From CAZAMP01 sp964486455 (lineage in GTDB: Bacteria; Eisenbacteria; RBG-16-71-46; CAZAMP01): 59,183 nucleotides of DNA. The notes below the pieces were generated by a model. The model was not told the DNA's origin. It saw only the letters and a program-made list of their open reading frames with translations, and did no database searches. This document shows, piece by piece, positions 36,226 through 44,857 of the stretch. Location of the stretch: assembly GCA_964486455.1 (NCBI GenBank), contig CAZAMP010000027.1, forward strand, positions 1-59,183, given 5' to 3'. A program made the position numbers and the translations under genes. Position 1 is the first letter of the stretch; each line of letters starts with the position of its first letter.

Positions 36226-39042
36226 TTACTGCTCCACGATGCAGACGTCGTCGAAGCGAACCTTCGAGTAGTTTGTCCCGAAACCGAATCGGCCGGCCGG
36301 CGGCACCGGATAGATGCTCGCCTGACAGATCAGCTCGCAGTCGCCGTAGAACTTGTAGACGGACCCGACCTTCTCCACTCGGAGCTTGTGCCAATCACCG
36401 ACGGAGAAGTTATAGGAGCCCCAGGAGATGTCGTCGTAGCCCGGAGTCATCTTCGCGAGGTTGCCCTGCTGCGAGTAGTAGTCGAGCCCGGTCAGATAGC
36501 GCTGGTTGCTGCCGTACCGGTTGAACTGAAAGCGGCCGACGCTACCGCTGACCACCTTCATGCGGGCCTCGAAGACGAAGTCGTCTCCGTACGAGACGTT
36601 CGACGTGCGAATCCAGCGAGTTCTGTTGCCGCGTGACTGATAGAGGTTCCCGTCATTGACGCGCCACCGCCCGCTGGTGACGGTCCATCCGCTGTAGTCA
36701 CCGTCGCTGAAATCGTCCATGAGAAGCGCTTTGCGTCCGGTCCCACTCGCCGTGCACGGGGACCCTCCCACGTCGAACTCCACTTGGAACTCGACGTCGC
36801 GCACGTCTCCCGTGAACGCCATGTCCAGCTCGTAGCCGTCATCGGGGTCCGCCGACTCCGGCACGATGAACTGGTCGGGAGTAATCGCCGTGCCGGAAGA
36901 GACCGGCCCGATGTCGCCGTCGCCGCCCGCCGAGCCATCCGATTTCCAGACCATCGTGCCGCCGGCGTACACCTCATCGAGGAGCGCACCACCCTGCCAT
37001 GAGGGGCGAAGCGCGGCCACCGCTTCGTCTCCGCCCGAGCTGTTGGCCACGCTGAACGCGACGTCGGTGTAGCCCGCGCCCGTGACGATCCAGGGCGAGC
37101 AGCTCTCGGCGATGTCGCACGATCCACAGGCCGTGTTGATCGTTGCTTCGTTCGAGTACGTGCTGGTGTTCGCCGGCACGCAGCCATCGGCGGCGGTGAC
37201 GGCGAAGTAGTAGCTGCTGCAGTTCACCAGCCCGGAGAGCTGGTAAGCACACGTTGCGCCGACGGTCACGTCTTCAGCCATGACCGCGACGGGGGAGTTC
37301 CCTTCCGCCGCGCCAACCCCGTCGTACGGACCGCCCGGGTGGAGTGCGTAGTGGATCCGGTAGCCGTCCAGATCGCAGTCGGTCGTGTTGGCCGTCCATG
37401 TCAATTGAGCGTAGTCGGTGCCACCCACCGCCTGAAGGTTCGTGGCGGCTTCGGGAGGGCCCGGGTCGCACGGCGATGACGTCGAGACGGCGACCTCATT
37501 GGCGGGGCAGAGTTCGCCCAGGTTGTCGCATGTGTCAACCGCCCGGATATTGAAGTAGAACGTTTCGCACAGAGGGATGCCGACGAGTTCGGCCGATGTT
37601 GTCGAGCCGCTGACGTAGACCGAGTCTCCGTTGCTGCCCGGGATTGTATCGAAGTACGCGTAGTAGTGAGAAAGGCTCTCCGGCGCGAGCGGGCCTCCGT
37701 CGGTCCGTTGCGTCGGAGGGCTCCAGCTCATCAAGATCTCACCCGGAAGAACGCCCTGCTCGGCCACGACGTCGCTCGGGCACGCGGGCGGCGGCGGCAG
37801 CATAATCCAGTGCTCGTCCGAAGGCGCGCCATCGTTCGCGCACGCGACCGCCGAAACGCGATAGTACTGTCTCGCGCACAGACCGACTTCCTCGTCCGCA
37901 TACGTTGTCTGTCCTTCGGATGTCGTCGCGATCTTGTGGGCCTCGTCCGCCGGGAAGCCCTGGTTGTCGCCGCGGAAGACATAGTAGTGGACGGGTGTGG
38001 TTATCAACGAGCCGTCGCTGAACGTCGTCACGGCGTTCCAGCTCAGATTCGCGTTCTCACCGTTGCCGACGAGGTTGAGCCCCTGCACTTGAGTGGGAGT
38101 GAAGCCGTTGGTCAAATCGATCCATTCCGTGTAGGGATAGCTCTCCACGCCTGATCGACTCACACACGTCACAGCGAACAGGTAGACGTTGCCCGATTCA
38201 AGCTCACCAACCGTCCACTGCGAAATCGTTCGAGCCAGCCGGGAGTGCATGTTCAGGTCATCGAGGCTCGTGCCCACGAGAAAGTTGAAATGGCTGATGT
38301 CGTTGAAGTCGAGCGGAGATCCGTCCGTGTTGGATGTGGGTGCCGTCCATGACATCGTGACCGACTCGCAGTTCGGCACTTGAACGCCGCCCGGGTCCGG
38401 AGGATTCGGCCGGCTCCGCGCCGGGGTCAACGGCAGGTTCCGCGGGTAGATCGTCGTCGAGAGCGGCACTTCATGATAGCCACCGGATCTCATTGCGCGC
38501 GGGCTGACGCCGATCACTTCAACCATGATCTCGCCGATCAGCTCCGGTTGCGGAACCGGTGCGCCCATCTCGAGCCCCGCGCCGTTGTAGTAGCGCATGA
38601 GCAGCCCGTCGGCCGCAAGGCCGTACGACTGTGGCTCGGAGAACAGTACCGCGCCCGTCGTGTCGCGTACCGTCTTCATGAGGATGCGATCGTCTGGATT
38701 GGGCGTATCCGGATCATCGGTGTCACTCAGGGCGAAGGTGATGATCTCGGCACCGGGGTTCGGGAACAGGTCGGCCACGAATGAGACCGAGTCGCTGTCG
38801 GCATGATAGATCGACGGCTGCGTCGGGTCCTTCCCGTACGACACCTGCCGGAAATCCTCGGCGATCGAATTCAGCGCCACGCGCGCGTTCTGTTGGGCTT
38901 CCAACACGCTTCGCTGATCTTCGTGGTAGCCGCGTGTGGAGTGCAGCACCTGATAGAGGGCCACTGAGACCACACCCAGTACGACGAGCGTGATCAAGGT
39001 CTCCACCAGGGTGAAACCGGACTCTCCTTGTCTCTGTCTCAT
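36226..39042 (-). CDS. Giant PilW-like minor pilin with four FN3 domains and a lectin-like C-terminal domain
   Basis: 938 residues, several times larger than PilW/GspJ. Prepilin leader MRQRQGESG|FTLVE has the Glu at +5, and a membrane helix runs to ~32. A pseudopilin body follows to ~200 (NARVALNSIAEDFRQVSY). Four fibronectin III-like domains span ~205-645 (YPRNLPLTPARSRP through CGSC), with repeated 'nL.w.' and 'YYF.V.A.' phrases and Cys pairs. A linker domain covers ~650-765. Residues ~771-938 look like a concanavalin/LamG-like jelly roll (DDFSDGDYSGW, FGFGTNYSKVRFDDV). It is very likely an adhesive tip of a type IV pilus. Strong AGGAGGT before ATG 39042. Confidence 0.85.
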   Translation of the reverse strand: MRQRQGESGFTLVETLITLVVLGVVSVALYQVLHSTRGYHEDQRSVLEAQQNARVALNSIAEDFRQVSYGKDPTQPSIYHADSDSVSFVADLFPNPGAEIITFALSDTDDPDTPNPDDRILMKTVRDTTGAVLFSEPQSYGLAADGLLMRYYNGAGLEMGAPVPQPELIGEIMVEVIGVSPRAMRSGGYHEVPLSTTIYPRNLPLTPARSRPNPPDPGGVQVPNCESVTMSWTAPTSNTDGSPLDFNDISHFNFLVGTSLDDLNMHSRLARTISQWTVGELESGNVYLFAVTCVSRSGVESYPYTEWIDLTNGFTPTQVQGLNLVGNGENANLSWNAVTTFSDGSLITTPVHYYVFRGDNQGFPADEAHKIATTSEGQTTYADEEVGLCARQYYRVSAVACANDGAPSDEHWIMLPPPPACPSDVVAEQGVLPGEILMSWSPPTQRTDGGPLAPESLSHYYAYFDTIPGSNGDSVYVSGSTTSAELVGIPLCETFYFNIRAVDTCDNLGELCPANEVAVSTSSPCDPGPPEAATNLQAVGGTDYAQLTWTANTTDCDLDGYRIHYALHPGGPYDGVGAAEGNSPVAVMAEDVTVGATCAYQLSGLVNCSSYYFAVTAADGCVPANTSTYSNEATINTACGSCDIAESCSPWIVTGAGYTDVAFSVANSSGGDEAVAALRPSWQGGALLDEVYAGGTMVWKSDGSAGGDGDIGPVSSGTAITPDQFIVPESADPDDGYELDMAFTGDVRDVEFQVEFDVGGSPCTASGTGRKALLMDDFSDGDYSGWTVTSGRWRVNDGNLYQSRGNRTRWIRTSNVSYGDDFVFEARMKVVSGSVGRFQFNRYGSNQRYLTGLDYYSQQGNLAKMTPGYDDISWGSYNFSVGDWHKLRVEKVGSVYKFYGDCELICQASIYPVPPAGRFGFGTNYSKVRFDDVCIVEQ

Positions 39043-39051
39043 GCCGACCTC

Positions 39052-39543
39052 CTAATCGTGCCGTACGACGATGCGGCCCGTACGCACCACGGAGATGGTT
39101 GATGTGTCGCTCTCCGCGTTGAAGAACCAGACTGAAGCGGGTGAATCCGTCGCAGACACTGTGCCGATCGGTTCAAAGGTGATCACATGATTCGATTCGT
39201 CGCCGCCGCTTTCTCCCTCCATCGTCACGCCGTGCGCCGCTCGGATCGTGTCGGGGGATACCATGCTCCAGCTGCCGCCGGAGAACTGCTCGACGACCGT
39301 CGCCCGTGTGCCTTCGTTGTAGGCCACGCGGTGGAGCGTCCGGGTCGCCATCGCCCGGGCTCGTGTTCTCATGCAAGTGGATCGGAAGTCTTCCGCGGCG
39401 CTGCGGACGCGGTCGTGTCGCGTGTAGCGGGCGATGCCCGGTATGGCGGACGCCATGACGATCCCGAGGATGATCAGGATGACCATGACCTCGATCATGC
39501 TGAAACCGCGGACGTCGCTGATGGTTCGGGGAGATCGTCTCAT
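39052..39543 (-). CDS. GspH/FimT-type minor pilin
   Basis: 163 residues from ATG 39543, overlapping the preceding stop as ATGA, with GGAGG upstream. The prepilin site is DVRG|FSMIE with Glu at +5 and a helix VMVILIILGIVMASAI. The rest resembles FimT/GspH: TRHDRVRSAAEDFRSTCMRT, then a small beta domain ending RTGRIVVRHD. It would initiate or stabilise pilus assembly together with the neighbouring PilV, PilW and PilX-like proteins. Confidence 0.88.
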   Translation of the reverse strand: MRRSPRTISDVRGFSMIEVMVILIILGIVMASAIPGIARYTRHDRVRSAAEDFRSTCMRTRARAMATRTLHRVAYNEGTRATVVEQFSGGSWSMVSPDTIRAAHGVTMEGESGGDESNHVITFEPIGTVSATDSPASVWFFNAESDTSTISVVRTGRIVVRHD

Positions 39544-41135
39544 GGCAGAAACGCCTCCAGGTCGCTCTCCGCGTCGAAGATCTCGTTCCATGAGACATCG
39601 ACCCAGAGGTTGAGCGGAACGGGATAGCACGGCGGAGGAAACTCGGTCACGTCCAGGTCGTAGTTGTAGCGGCGCGTGGGACCCGATGCCCGGGACAGGA
39701 CGGTACTGGAGTTCCATGGATAGGCGCTTCCGCCGCGCGCTGTGATGATCGGCCCGTTGATGTTGAGCACCCAGTGGTCGTTCGTAAGGTTGAACTCGTC
39801 CCAGCCGTTGCCGGGATCGGGGTCGTTGTTGAACGGCGTCTCGCCTGGGATGGCGTCCATGTCCAGATCGACGGGCCCCGAGGGAAGTGGGGGATGGGCA
39901 CCCGTGCTCTGATCGTATGCGCGCCAGGTCTCCGTGACGGACATGATGGCGCCGTCGACCTGCATGATCCGAGGGCAGTCGCCCAGGTAGAAGTAGTCAC
40001 GCGCGACGAGACCCAGGTTGATGGGTTCTCCCGAGCCGTTGGGCTGGCGTGTGACGGGATCGTAGCCCGTGTGACCCGTGACGATGCAGGAGTCGGCGAA
40101 GACGTCGTCGTAGGCGTATATGACCATCGACCGGGCGCTCACCCCGTCGAGCGAGCCTTTGATGCGGGCGTCTCCCTGGAAGAAGATGATGCCGTTGAAC
40201 TCGTCCGACTTGAGATTGTCACCTCGCAGCGTGTGTTTTACCGGATTGCCGTTGTAGGTGATGATGGTGTCGGGCGGCTGGAGGGTCGCATTGACGAAGT
40301 CGAGTTTGTCCAGCACGAGTACTCCGCCTGTGCTCGCGATGCCGATCGGATCCCATCCCCCCCCCGGGTCCTCGAAGATGCCGATTTCTCCTACTCCGCG
40401 GCAGTCGTTTCGCACGTCGATCCCCTTGGACTTGTCGCGGATTTCGTCGAAGTCGACCGAGTTCTGCAAATCGACGTGCGGTGCTTCGGTGACGTATCCA
40501 CGCATGAAGATCCCAGCCCCGGCGTTCGGAATGTTGCCTTCGGCCGCGACGAACTCGAGGAATGTGGCTTCCTGTCCAGCCGAGCAATTCGGGACGCCGA
40601 GATCTCCGCCCACGTATAGCTCGCCGGTGAGAAGCGCGCGGCAGCTGTAGCCCGTTCCGGAGTTCTCCACGAAGCGGGCGTACTTCAGGAAGCTGTCGTG
40701 TGCGATCTCCGAACGGACGCGGCGAACCGCACCATTTGCGTGTCCTTCGGACACGATCGTGAATCCATCCGATCGATACGCTGAGATGTCGATGGCGCGG
40801 ATCTCGCCCGCTTCAGCGACGAGCTTGTAGGTCGACCCCCACGGCAAGGTGCCGTTCAGGGTGAAGTCGGGCTGACCATCGTTGTCACCGTCGGCGAGGG
40901 GCGCGGTCATGTCCTGAATCGCGCGCTTGGCGAGAGCGATACCGGTCTCGGCGGCGGCGAGTGCGGCGGACGAGTCGCGTTCATAGTGTGACACCTGGCG
41001 ATCCGATACCGCGCTCACCACGAGCGCGGTCCCGAGCAGGCTGAGCGCCCCGAGAATCATCATCGAGACCACGAGCGCGCTTCCCCGCGAGTCGCCCAGA
41101 GGTGCGGCGGGTGTAGACGAGTGTTCCCTGTTCAT
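39540..41135 (-). CDS. PilX-like pilus assembly protein, large form
   Basis: 531 residues from ATG 41135, with AAAGGCGGA upstream. The N-terminus SRGSALVVSMMILGALSLLG and the helix that follows match the PilX/PilX_N type, which lacks Glu+5. The following helix (SSAALAAAETGIALAKRAIQ) is typical. The long remainder (beta-rich, with IIFFQGDARIKGSLDG and RDYFYLGD) resembles right-handed beta-helix or polymer-forming segments, and makes the protein three times longer than PilX. Likely a minor pilin with a surface domain. Confidence 0.8.
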   Translation of the reverse strand: MNREHSSTPAAPLGDSRGSALVVSMMILGALSLLGTALVVSAVSDRQVSHYERDSSAALAAAETGIALAKRAIQDMTAPLADGDNDGQPDFTLNGTLPWGSTYKLVAEAGEIRAIDISAYRSDGFTIVSEGHANGAVRRVRSEIAHDSFLKYARFVENSGTGYSCRALLTGELYVGGDLGVPNCSAGQEATFLEFVAAEGNIPNAGAGIFMRGYVTEAPHVDLQNSVDFDEIRDKSKGIDVRNDCRGVGEIGIFEDPGGGWDPIGIASTGGVLVLDKLDFVNATLQPPDTIITYNGNPVKHTLRGDNLKSDEFNGIIFFQGDARIKGSLDGVSARSMVIYAYDDVFADSCIVTGHTGYDPVTRQPNGSGEPINLGLVARDYFYLGDCPRIMQVDGAIMSVTETWRAYDQSTGAHPPLPSGPVDLDMDAIPGETPFNNDPDPGNGWDEFNLTNDHWVLNINGPIITARGGSAYPWNSSTVLSRASGPTRRYNYDLDVTEFPPPCYPVPLNLWVDVSWNEIFDAESDLEAFLP

Positions 41136-41155
41136 CGGTCCGCCTTTCTCGTTCG

Positions 41156-41641
41156 CTAGAGACCGACCTTGGAGATATAGAAATGGACCGGAAGCTGGCG
41201 CGTGTCGCCGCCTTCCGGCCAACTGATCACGAGATCGACTCGCAGCATTCCGTCGACGAGTCCGACGTCCTCGGTGTGGTCGAGCACGTTGATCATGCCG
41301 CGGGCATTCGCTCCCAGCTGCAGAAGCACGTGGTTGGCCCAGCTCTGACACGGTTGTGTGACGGTGTCCGGGTAGTCGGTGTCGACTCCGTCGAAGATCG
41401 CGTCCACATCGTCGTAGGGTTCGCTGAAGATCCGCTCGCGGATCTCCTGGCTGAGACTCACCGCCATCGTTTCGGCGCGGCTCGACGTCGTGTGCCATTG
41501 GCCGATGACGAAGACCTGCCCCAGGGCGAGAATTCCAATCGAGAGGACCACCAGCGCGATCATGAGTTCGACCAGCGAGAAGCCCCGTCGGTCACCGCAG
41601 TGCCAGGGTTTTCCGCGCGATTGCTTTCCAAATGTCGCCAT
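41156..41641 (-). CDS. pilV: PilV-type minor pilin, first gene of the pilin operon
   Basis: 161 residues from ATG 41641 with GGAGGAG upstream. The prepilin site GDRRG|FSLVE has Glu at +5, followed by LMIALVVLSIGILALGQ. The pattern matches type IV pilus modification protein PilV (SSRAETMAVSLSQEIRERIF). Order PilV - PilX-like - FimT - PilW-like suggests co-transcription through 35353. Confidence 0.88.
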   Translation of the reverse strand: MATFGKQSRGKPWHCGDRRGFSLVELMIALVVLSIGILALGQVFVIGQWHTTSSRAETMAVSLSQEIRERIFSEPYDDVDAIFDGVDTDYPDTVTQPCQSWANHVLLQLGANARGMINVLDHTEDVGLVDGMLRVDLVISWPEGGDTRQLPVHFYISKVGL

Positions 41642-41709
41642 GGGTCTCCTCCGTTTCCACCGCCGGCATCCGCCGCCGAGGCGGTGATACGTACCCGCGG
41701 AGACCGATC

Positions 41710-41723
41710 GCAATGCGCATGCC
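41710..41723 (-). promoter_or_regulatory. Possible sigma54-type (-24/-12) site before the pilin operon
   Basis: On the minus strand GGCATGCGCATTGC has the GG-N10-GC spacing and the TTGC of sigma54 promoters, about 70 bases upstream of the pilV ATG. Pilin genes are often sigma54-dependent. Single-site match only. The surrounding 41642-41969 has no other gene. Confidence 0.35.
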
Positions 41724-41969
41724 TGGTCATGGGTTGGGCTTGGCCGTCGGAGTACCTCCGTCGTCGCATGCGATTAGGGCATTTCACGCTCGTGCGTCGA
41801 CCGATCGGTCGTTCTCAGCCGCCGCGAGGGCCGGTGGGCATCATTGCGGGATGCAGGCCCACAGGCGCGGTTTCGTATGGGGTTGTGCTCGTGCTAGTGT
41901 TTCGGTTGAGCGACTCGGGGCACTAGGATTGCCCGCGGTGGCGGATGAACCGCGAACGGGAGGTGCGTC

Positions 41970-42173
41970 ATTCTTGGGATTGGGACGACAGAGGTTGCCC
42001 TCATACTCATTCTGGTCCTGATTCTCTTCGGACCCAAGCGGATCCCGCAGGTGTTGCGCACGTTCGGCAAGGCCATGCGAGAGGTAAGGCGCACCGTGGC
42101 GGACGTCCGCGTCGAGATCGAGGAGGCCGGGCGCAAGGAGTCCGGATCAGAGTCCAAGCCCGATGGAGAGTGA
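41970..42173 (+). CDS. tatA: Twin-arginine translocase TatA/TatB-family protein with an apparent ATT start
   Basis: 67 codons, starting ATT at 41970 with a strong GGGAGGT five bases upstream and no ATG, GTG or TTG in frame. The open frame is closed by a TGA at 41946. The product reads (M)LGIGTTEVALILILVLILFG then PKRIPQVLRTFGKAM: one short membrane helix, the FGPKRIP hinge and an amphipathic helix, as in TatA/TatB. The tail is charged. It overlaps aroK by 11 bases, so it is coupled to it. TatA and TatB cannot be told apart here. Confidence 0.8.
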   Translation: MLGIGTTEVALILILVLILFGPKRIPQVLRTFGKAMREVRRTVADVRVEIEEAGRKESGSESKPDGE

Positions 42174-42684
42174 CATTCTGGCCCTCGTTGGCTTCATGGG
42201 GGCCGGCAAGACGTGTATCGGTCGTCTCGTCGCCGACCTTTTGGGGTGGAGCTTCACAGATACCGATTCGGAGATCGTCCGTTCGCAGGGTCGTTCCATC
42301 GCCCGGATCTTCGCCGATGACGGTGAGTCCCGCTTCCGAGAGATCGAAGCGGAGATCGTTCGCCGGGCTGTTGCGGGGCGGCGCCGGGTCGTCGCGCTGG
42401 GCGGCGGGGCCGTGGCCTGGGGCGATACGCTGGAGCGGCTGCTTCGGTCGAGTATGGTTGTCTATCTTCGGGCGACACCGGACACGCTCCGTGCCAGGCT
42501 CGCCTCGGAGGACGATTCGGAGCGACCTTTCCTCGTTGGGGGAGAATTCCCCGAGGATCTCTTGGCCCGGCGCGTGCCGATCTACGAGAAGGCCGACATC
42601 ATCATCGACACGGATGGGCGAACTCCGGCCGAGGTGGCCGAAGCCGTACGCGCGCGGGTCCGAGCCGAGCGAGGCGAAGCCTGA
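42163..42684 (+). CDS. aroK: Shikimate kinase
   Basis: 173 residues. P-loop GFMGAGKTCIG, DTDSEIV, GESRFREIEAEIV, LGGGAVA, and the lid SERPFLV. It phosphorylates shikimate in aromatic amino acid synthesis. It overlaps the tat gene (11 bases) and rsmD (TGATG). Confidence 0.95.
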   Translation: MESDILALVGFMGAGKTCIGRLVADLLGWSFTDTDSEIVRSQGRSIARIFADDGESRFREIEAEIVRRAVAGRRRVVALGGGAVAWGDTLERLLRSSMVVYLRATPDTLRARLASEDDSERPFLVGGEFPEDLLARRVPIYEKADIIIDTDGRTPAEVAEAVRARVRAERGEA

Positions 42685-43241
42685 TGCGCGTCATCGCCGG
42701 GGAGTTCAGGGGACGCACGCTTCGAGGACCACGTTCGAAGGTGCCGGGGGCCAGGCCCACGTCCGATCGTGTCAAGACGGTGATCTTCGACACGCTGGGC
42801 CCGCTGGATTCCGGTGTGGCGGTGTGCGACCTTTTCGCGGGGTCGGGCGGGCTCGGAATCGAGGCGCTTAGTCGAGGCGCCTTGCGCGCCACGTTTGTCG
42901 AGTCCGACCGTCGCACGCTGGAATGCGTCCGAGAGAACATAGACGCTCTCGGGCTCGATGCCCGTGCCACGCTCGTTCGCCGGGACGCGTTCGCGTTTCT
43001 GAAGGCGTCCGAGCGAAACGCATGGTTGCTCATACTCGTCGACCCGCCGTACGACGCGCGGGTCGGGGACGATTTGCTCGCACTCGTCGCGGAACGCGAG
43101 GCGATCGCGCCTGGCGGTCGGCTCGTCATTGAGCACTCCGCAGACGAGAGCGTGGGGGAGTCGGCCGGGGATTTGCTATTGCTGAAGCGCAAGAAGCTCG
43201 GTCAGACGACGCTATCCATCTACGAGCGCCGCCCGCGATAG
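42684..43241 (+). CDS. rsmD: 16S rRNA m2G966 methyltransferase RsmD
   Basis: 185 residues. N-terminal MRVIAGEFRGRTLRGP and RPTSDRVKTVIFDTLG, SAM motif DLFAGSGGLGIEALSRGA and the catalytic DPPY are all present. It methylates G966 of 16S rRNA in the 30S subunit. rsmD-coaD pairing is very common in bacteria, as here (31-bp gap). Confidence 0.95.
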   Translation: MRVIAGEFRGRTLRGPRSKVPGARPTSDRVKTVIFDTLGPLDSGVAVCDLFAGSGGLGIEALSRGALRATFVESDRRTLECVRENIDALGLDARATLVRRDAFAFLKASERNAWLLILVDPPYDARVGDDLLALVAEREAIAPGGRLVIEHSADESVGESAGDLLLLKRKKLGQTTLSIYERRPR

Positions 43242-43272
43242 AGCGGGCCCTCTGCCAGCGGAAGGAGTGCGA

Positions 43273-43749
43273 ATGAGACGCGCCATCTTCGCCGGGACGT
43301 TTGACCCGGTCACGAACGGTCATCTCGATCTCGTGGAACGGGCGCTGGAACTCTTCGATGAGGTCGTCGTCGCCGTCGCCGTGGGGAATCACAAAGAGAC
43401 GCTTTTCTCGCACGACGATCGTGTGAGCATGTTCTCCGAGGCCACGCGTCACCTCTCCGGCATCAAGGCCACGCCGTTTCGCGGGCTTCTCGTCGACTTT
43501 GCCCATGAGCAGAGCATTCACGTCGTCGTTCGCGGGCTGCGCATGGTGAGTGATTTCGAGTACGAGTATCAGATGGCGCTCATGAATCGAAAGCTCGACA
43601 CTAGGTTCGAAACGGTCTTTCTGATGCCCAGCGCTCGCTACACGTTTCTCAACTCCACGGTGATCAAAGAGATCGGTCTCCACGGTGGACGCCTCGACGG
43701 TCTCGTTCCCGATGTCGTGAAGGAGCGATTCCGCGAGCGATTGTCGTGA
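43273..43749 (+). CDS. coaD: Phosphopantetheine adenylyltransferase
   Basis: 158 residues from ATG 43273; GGAAGGAG lies upstream, and a GTG at 43267 is too close to it. Nucleotidyl-transferase motif GTFDPVTNGHLDL and the C-terminal NSTVIKEIGLHGG are typical. It makes dephospho-CoA from 4'-phosphopantetheine and ATP. Confidence 0.96.
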   Translation: MRRAIFAGTFDPVTNGHLDLVERALELFDEVVVAVAVGNHKETLFSHDDRVSMFSEATRHLSGIKATPFRGLLVDFAHEQSIHVVVRGLRMVSDFEYEYQMALMNRKLDTRFETVFLMPSARYTFLNSTVIKEIGLHGGRLDGLVPDVVKERFRERLS

Positions 43750-43828
43750 TCCACGGAGAGCGACTTCGCACGGCTTGATCGGGGCCCGGACGGCCGGTTT
43801 CCCTTTTCCCGAAGGATTGGAATGGCGC

Positions 43829-44857
43829 ATGTTTGTCGATGAGGTCGAGATCGTTGTGAAGGGCGGCCACGGCGGCCACGGCTGCATGAGCTTCCGCCGC
43901 GAGAAGTTCGTGCCCCGGGGGGGGCCGGACGGCGGGGACGGCGGGCGCGGTGGGGATGTCGTGCTCGTTACCGATCCGAGCCTGACGACACTTCTCGACT
44001 TCCGCCATCGCAAGGAGTTTCGCGCCGAGCGTGGTGACAGCGGCAAGGGCAAGAACATGATCGGGAAGAGCGGTGAGTCGTGCGTGATCACCGTGCCGGC
44101 GGGAACCGTGGTGACAAACGTCGAGGATGGCACTGTTCTCGCCGACCTGATCGAAGAGAACGAGCGCGTCGTCGTCGCGGCCGGAGGTCGCGGAGGGCGA
44201 GGGAATGCGCGATTCAAGTCCGCGACGAATCGGACCCCTCTGCGCGTCGAGAAGGGCCGCGAGGGGGAGACGTTCCGCCTGAAGCTGACGCTCAAGCTGA
44301 TCGCCGACGTCGGCCTGGTCGGTCTTCCCAACGCGGGCAAGAGCACGCTGCTCTCCGCCATTTCGCGCGCGCGACCGAAGATCGCCGACTATCCGTTCAC
44401 GACGCTTCACCCGAATCTCGGGCTGGTGCCGGTCGGTGACTACCAGAGCATCGTTGTGGCTGATATCCCGGGCATCATCGAGGGGGCCCACCAGGGGAAG
44501 GGCCTCGGTCATCGCTTCCTCCGGCACATCGAACGCACTCGCCTGCTCGCGTTTCTCATCGATTCCACCTCCGAGGATGCCGCGGAGATCTATCGAACAC
44601 TTTGCTTCGAGATTGGAGCGTTCAGCGGTAGGCTACTCAAGAAGCCCCGGCTCGTGGTCTACACGAAGTCGGATCTGCTGCCGGATCGGGAGATGCTCCC
44701 AGGGGAGCCCGAACCCGGGATCGATGCCGTGACCGTGAGCTCGGTGAGCGGCGACGGCGTTCGCGATCTGGTGGCGGAGCTATATCGACGGGTGGCTGAG
44801 CTGGATGAGGACGAGCCGCCGCGAGAGGAATCGCCTGAGCGGGAGTGGGACGAATGA
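43829..44857 (+). CDS. obg: Obg/CgtA GTPase
   Basis: 342 residues. Glycine-rich Obg fold (GGPDGGDGGRGGDVV), then P-loop GLPNAGKST, PFTTLHPNLG, DIPGIIEGA. The G4 motif reads TKSD rather than NKxD. It is a ribosome-associated GTPase in 50S assembly. The start ATG 43829 gives the standard MFVDEV N-terminus. It overlaps the HEAT gene by ATGA. Confidence 0.96.
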   Translation: MFVDEVEIVVKGGHGGHGCMSFRREKFVPRGGPDGGDGGRGGDVVLVTDPSLTTLLDFRHRKEFRAERGDSGKGKNMIGKSGESCVITVPAGTVVTNVEDGTVLADLIEENERVVVAAGGRGGRGNARFKSATNRTPLRVEKGREGETFRLKLTLKLIADVGLVGLPNAGKSTLLSAISRARPKIADYPFTTLHPNLGLVPVGDYQSIVVADIPGIIEGAHQGKGLGHRFLRHIERTRLLAFLIDSTSEDAAEIYRTLCFEIGAFSGRLLKKPRLVVYTKSDLLPDREMLPGEPEPGIDAVTVSSVSGDGVRDLVAELYRRVAELDEDEPPREESPEREWDE

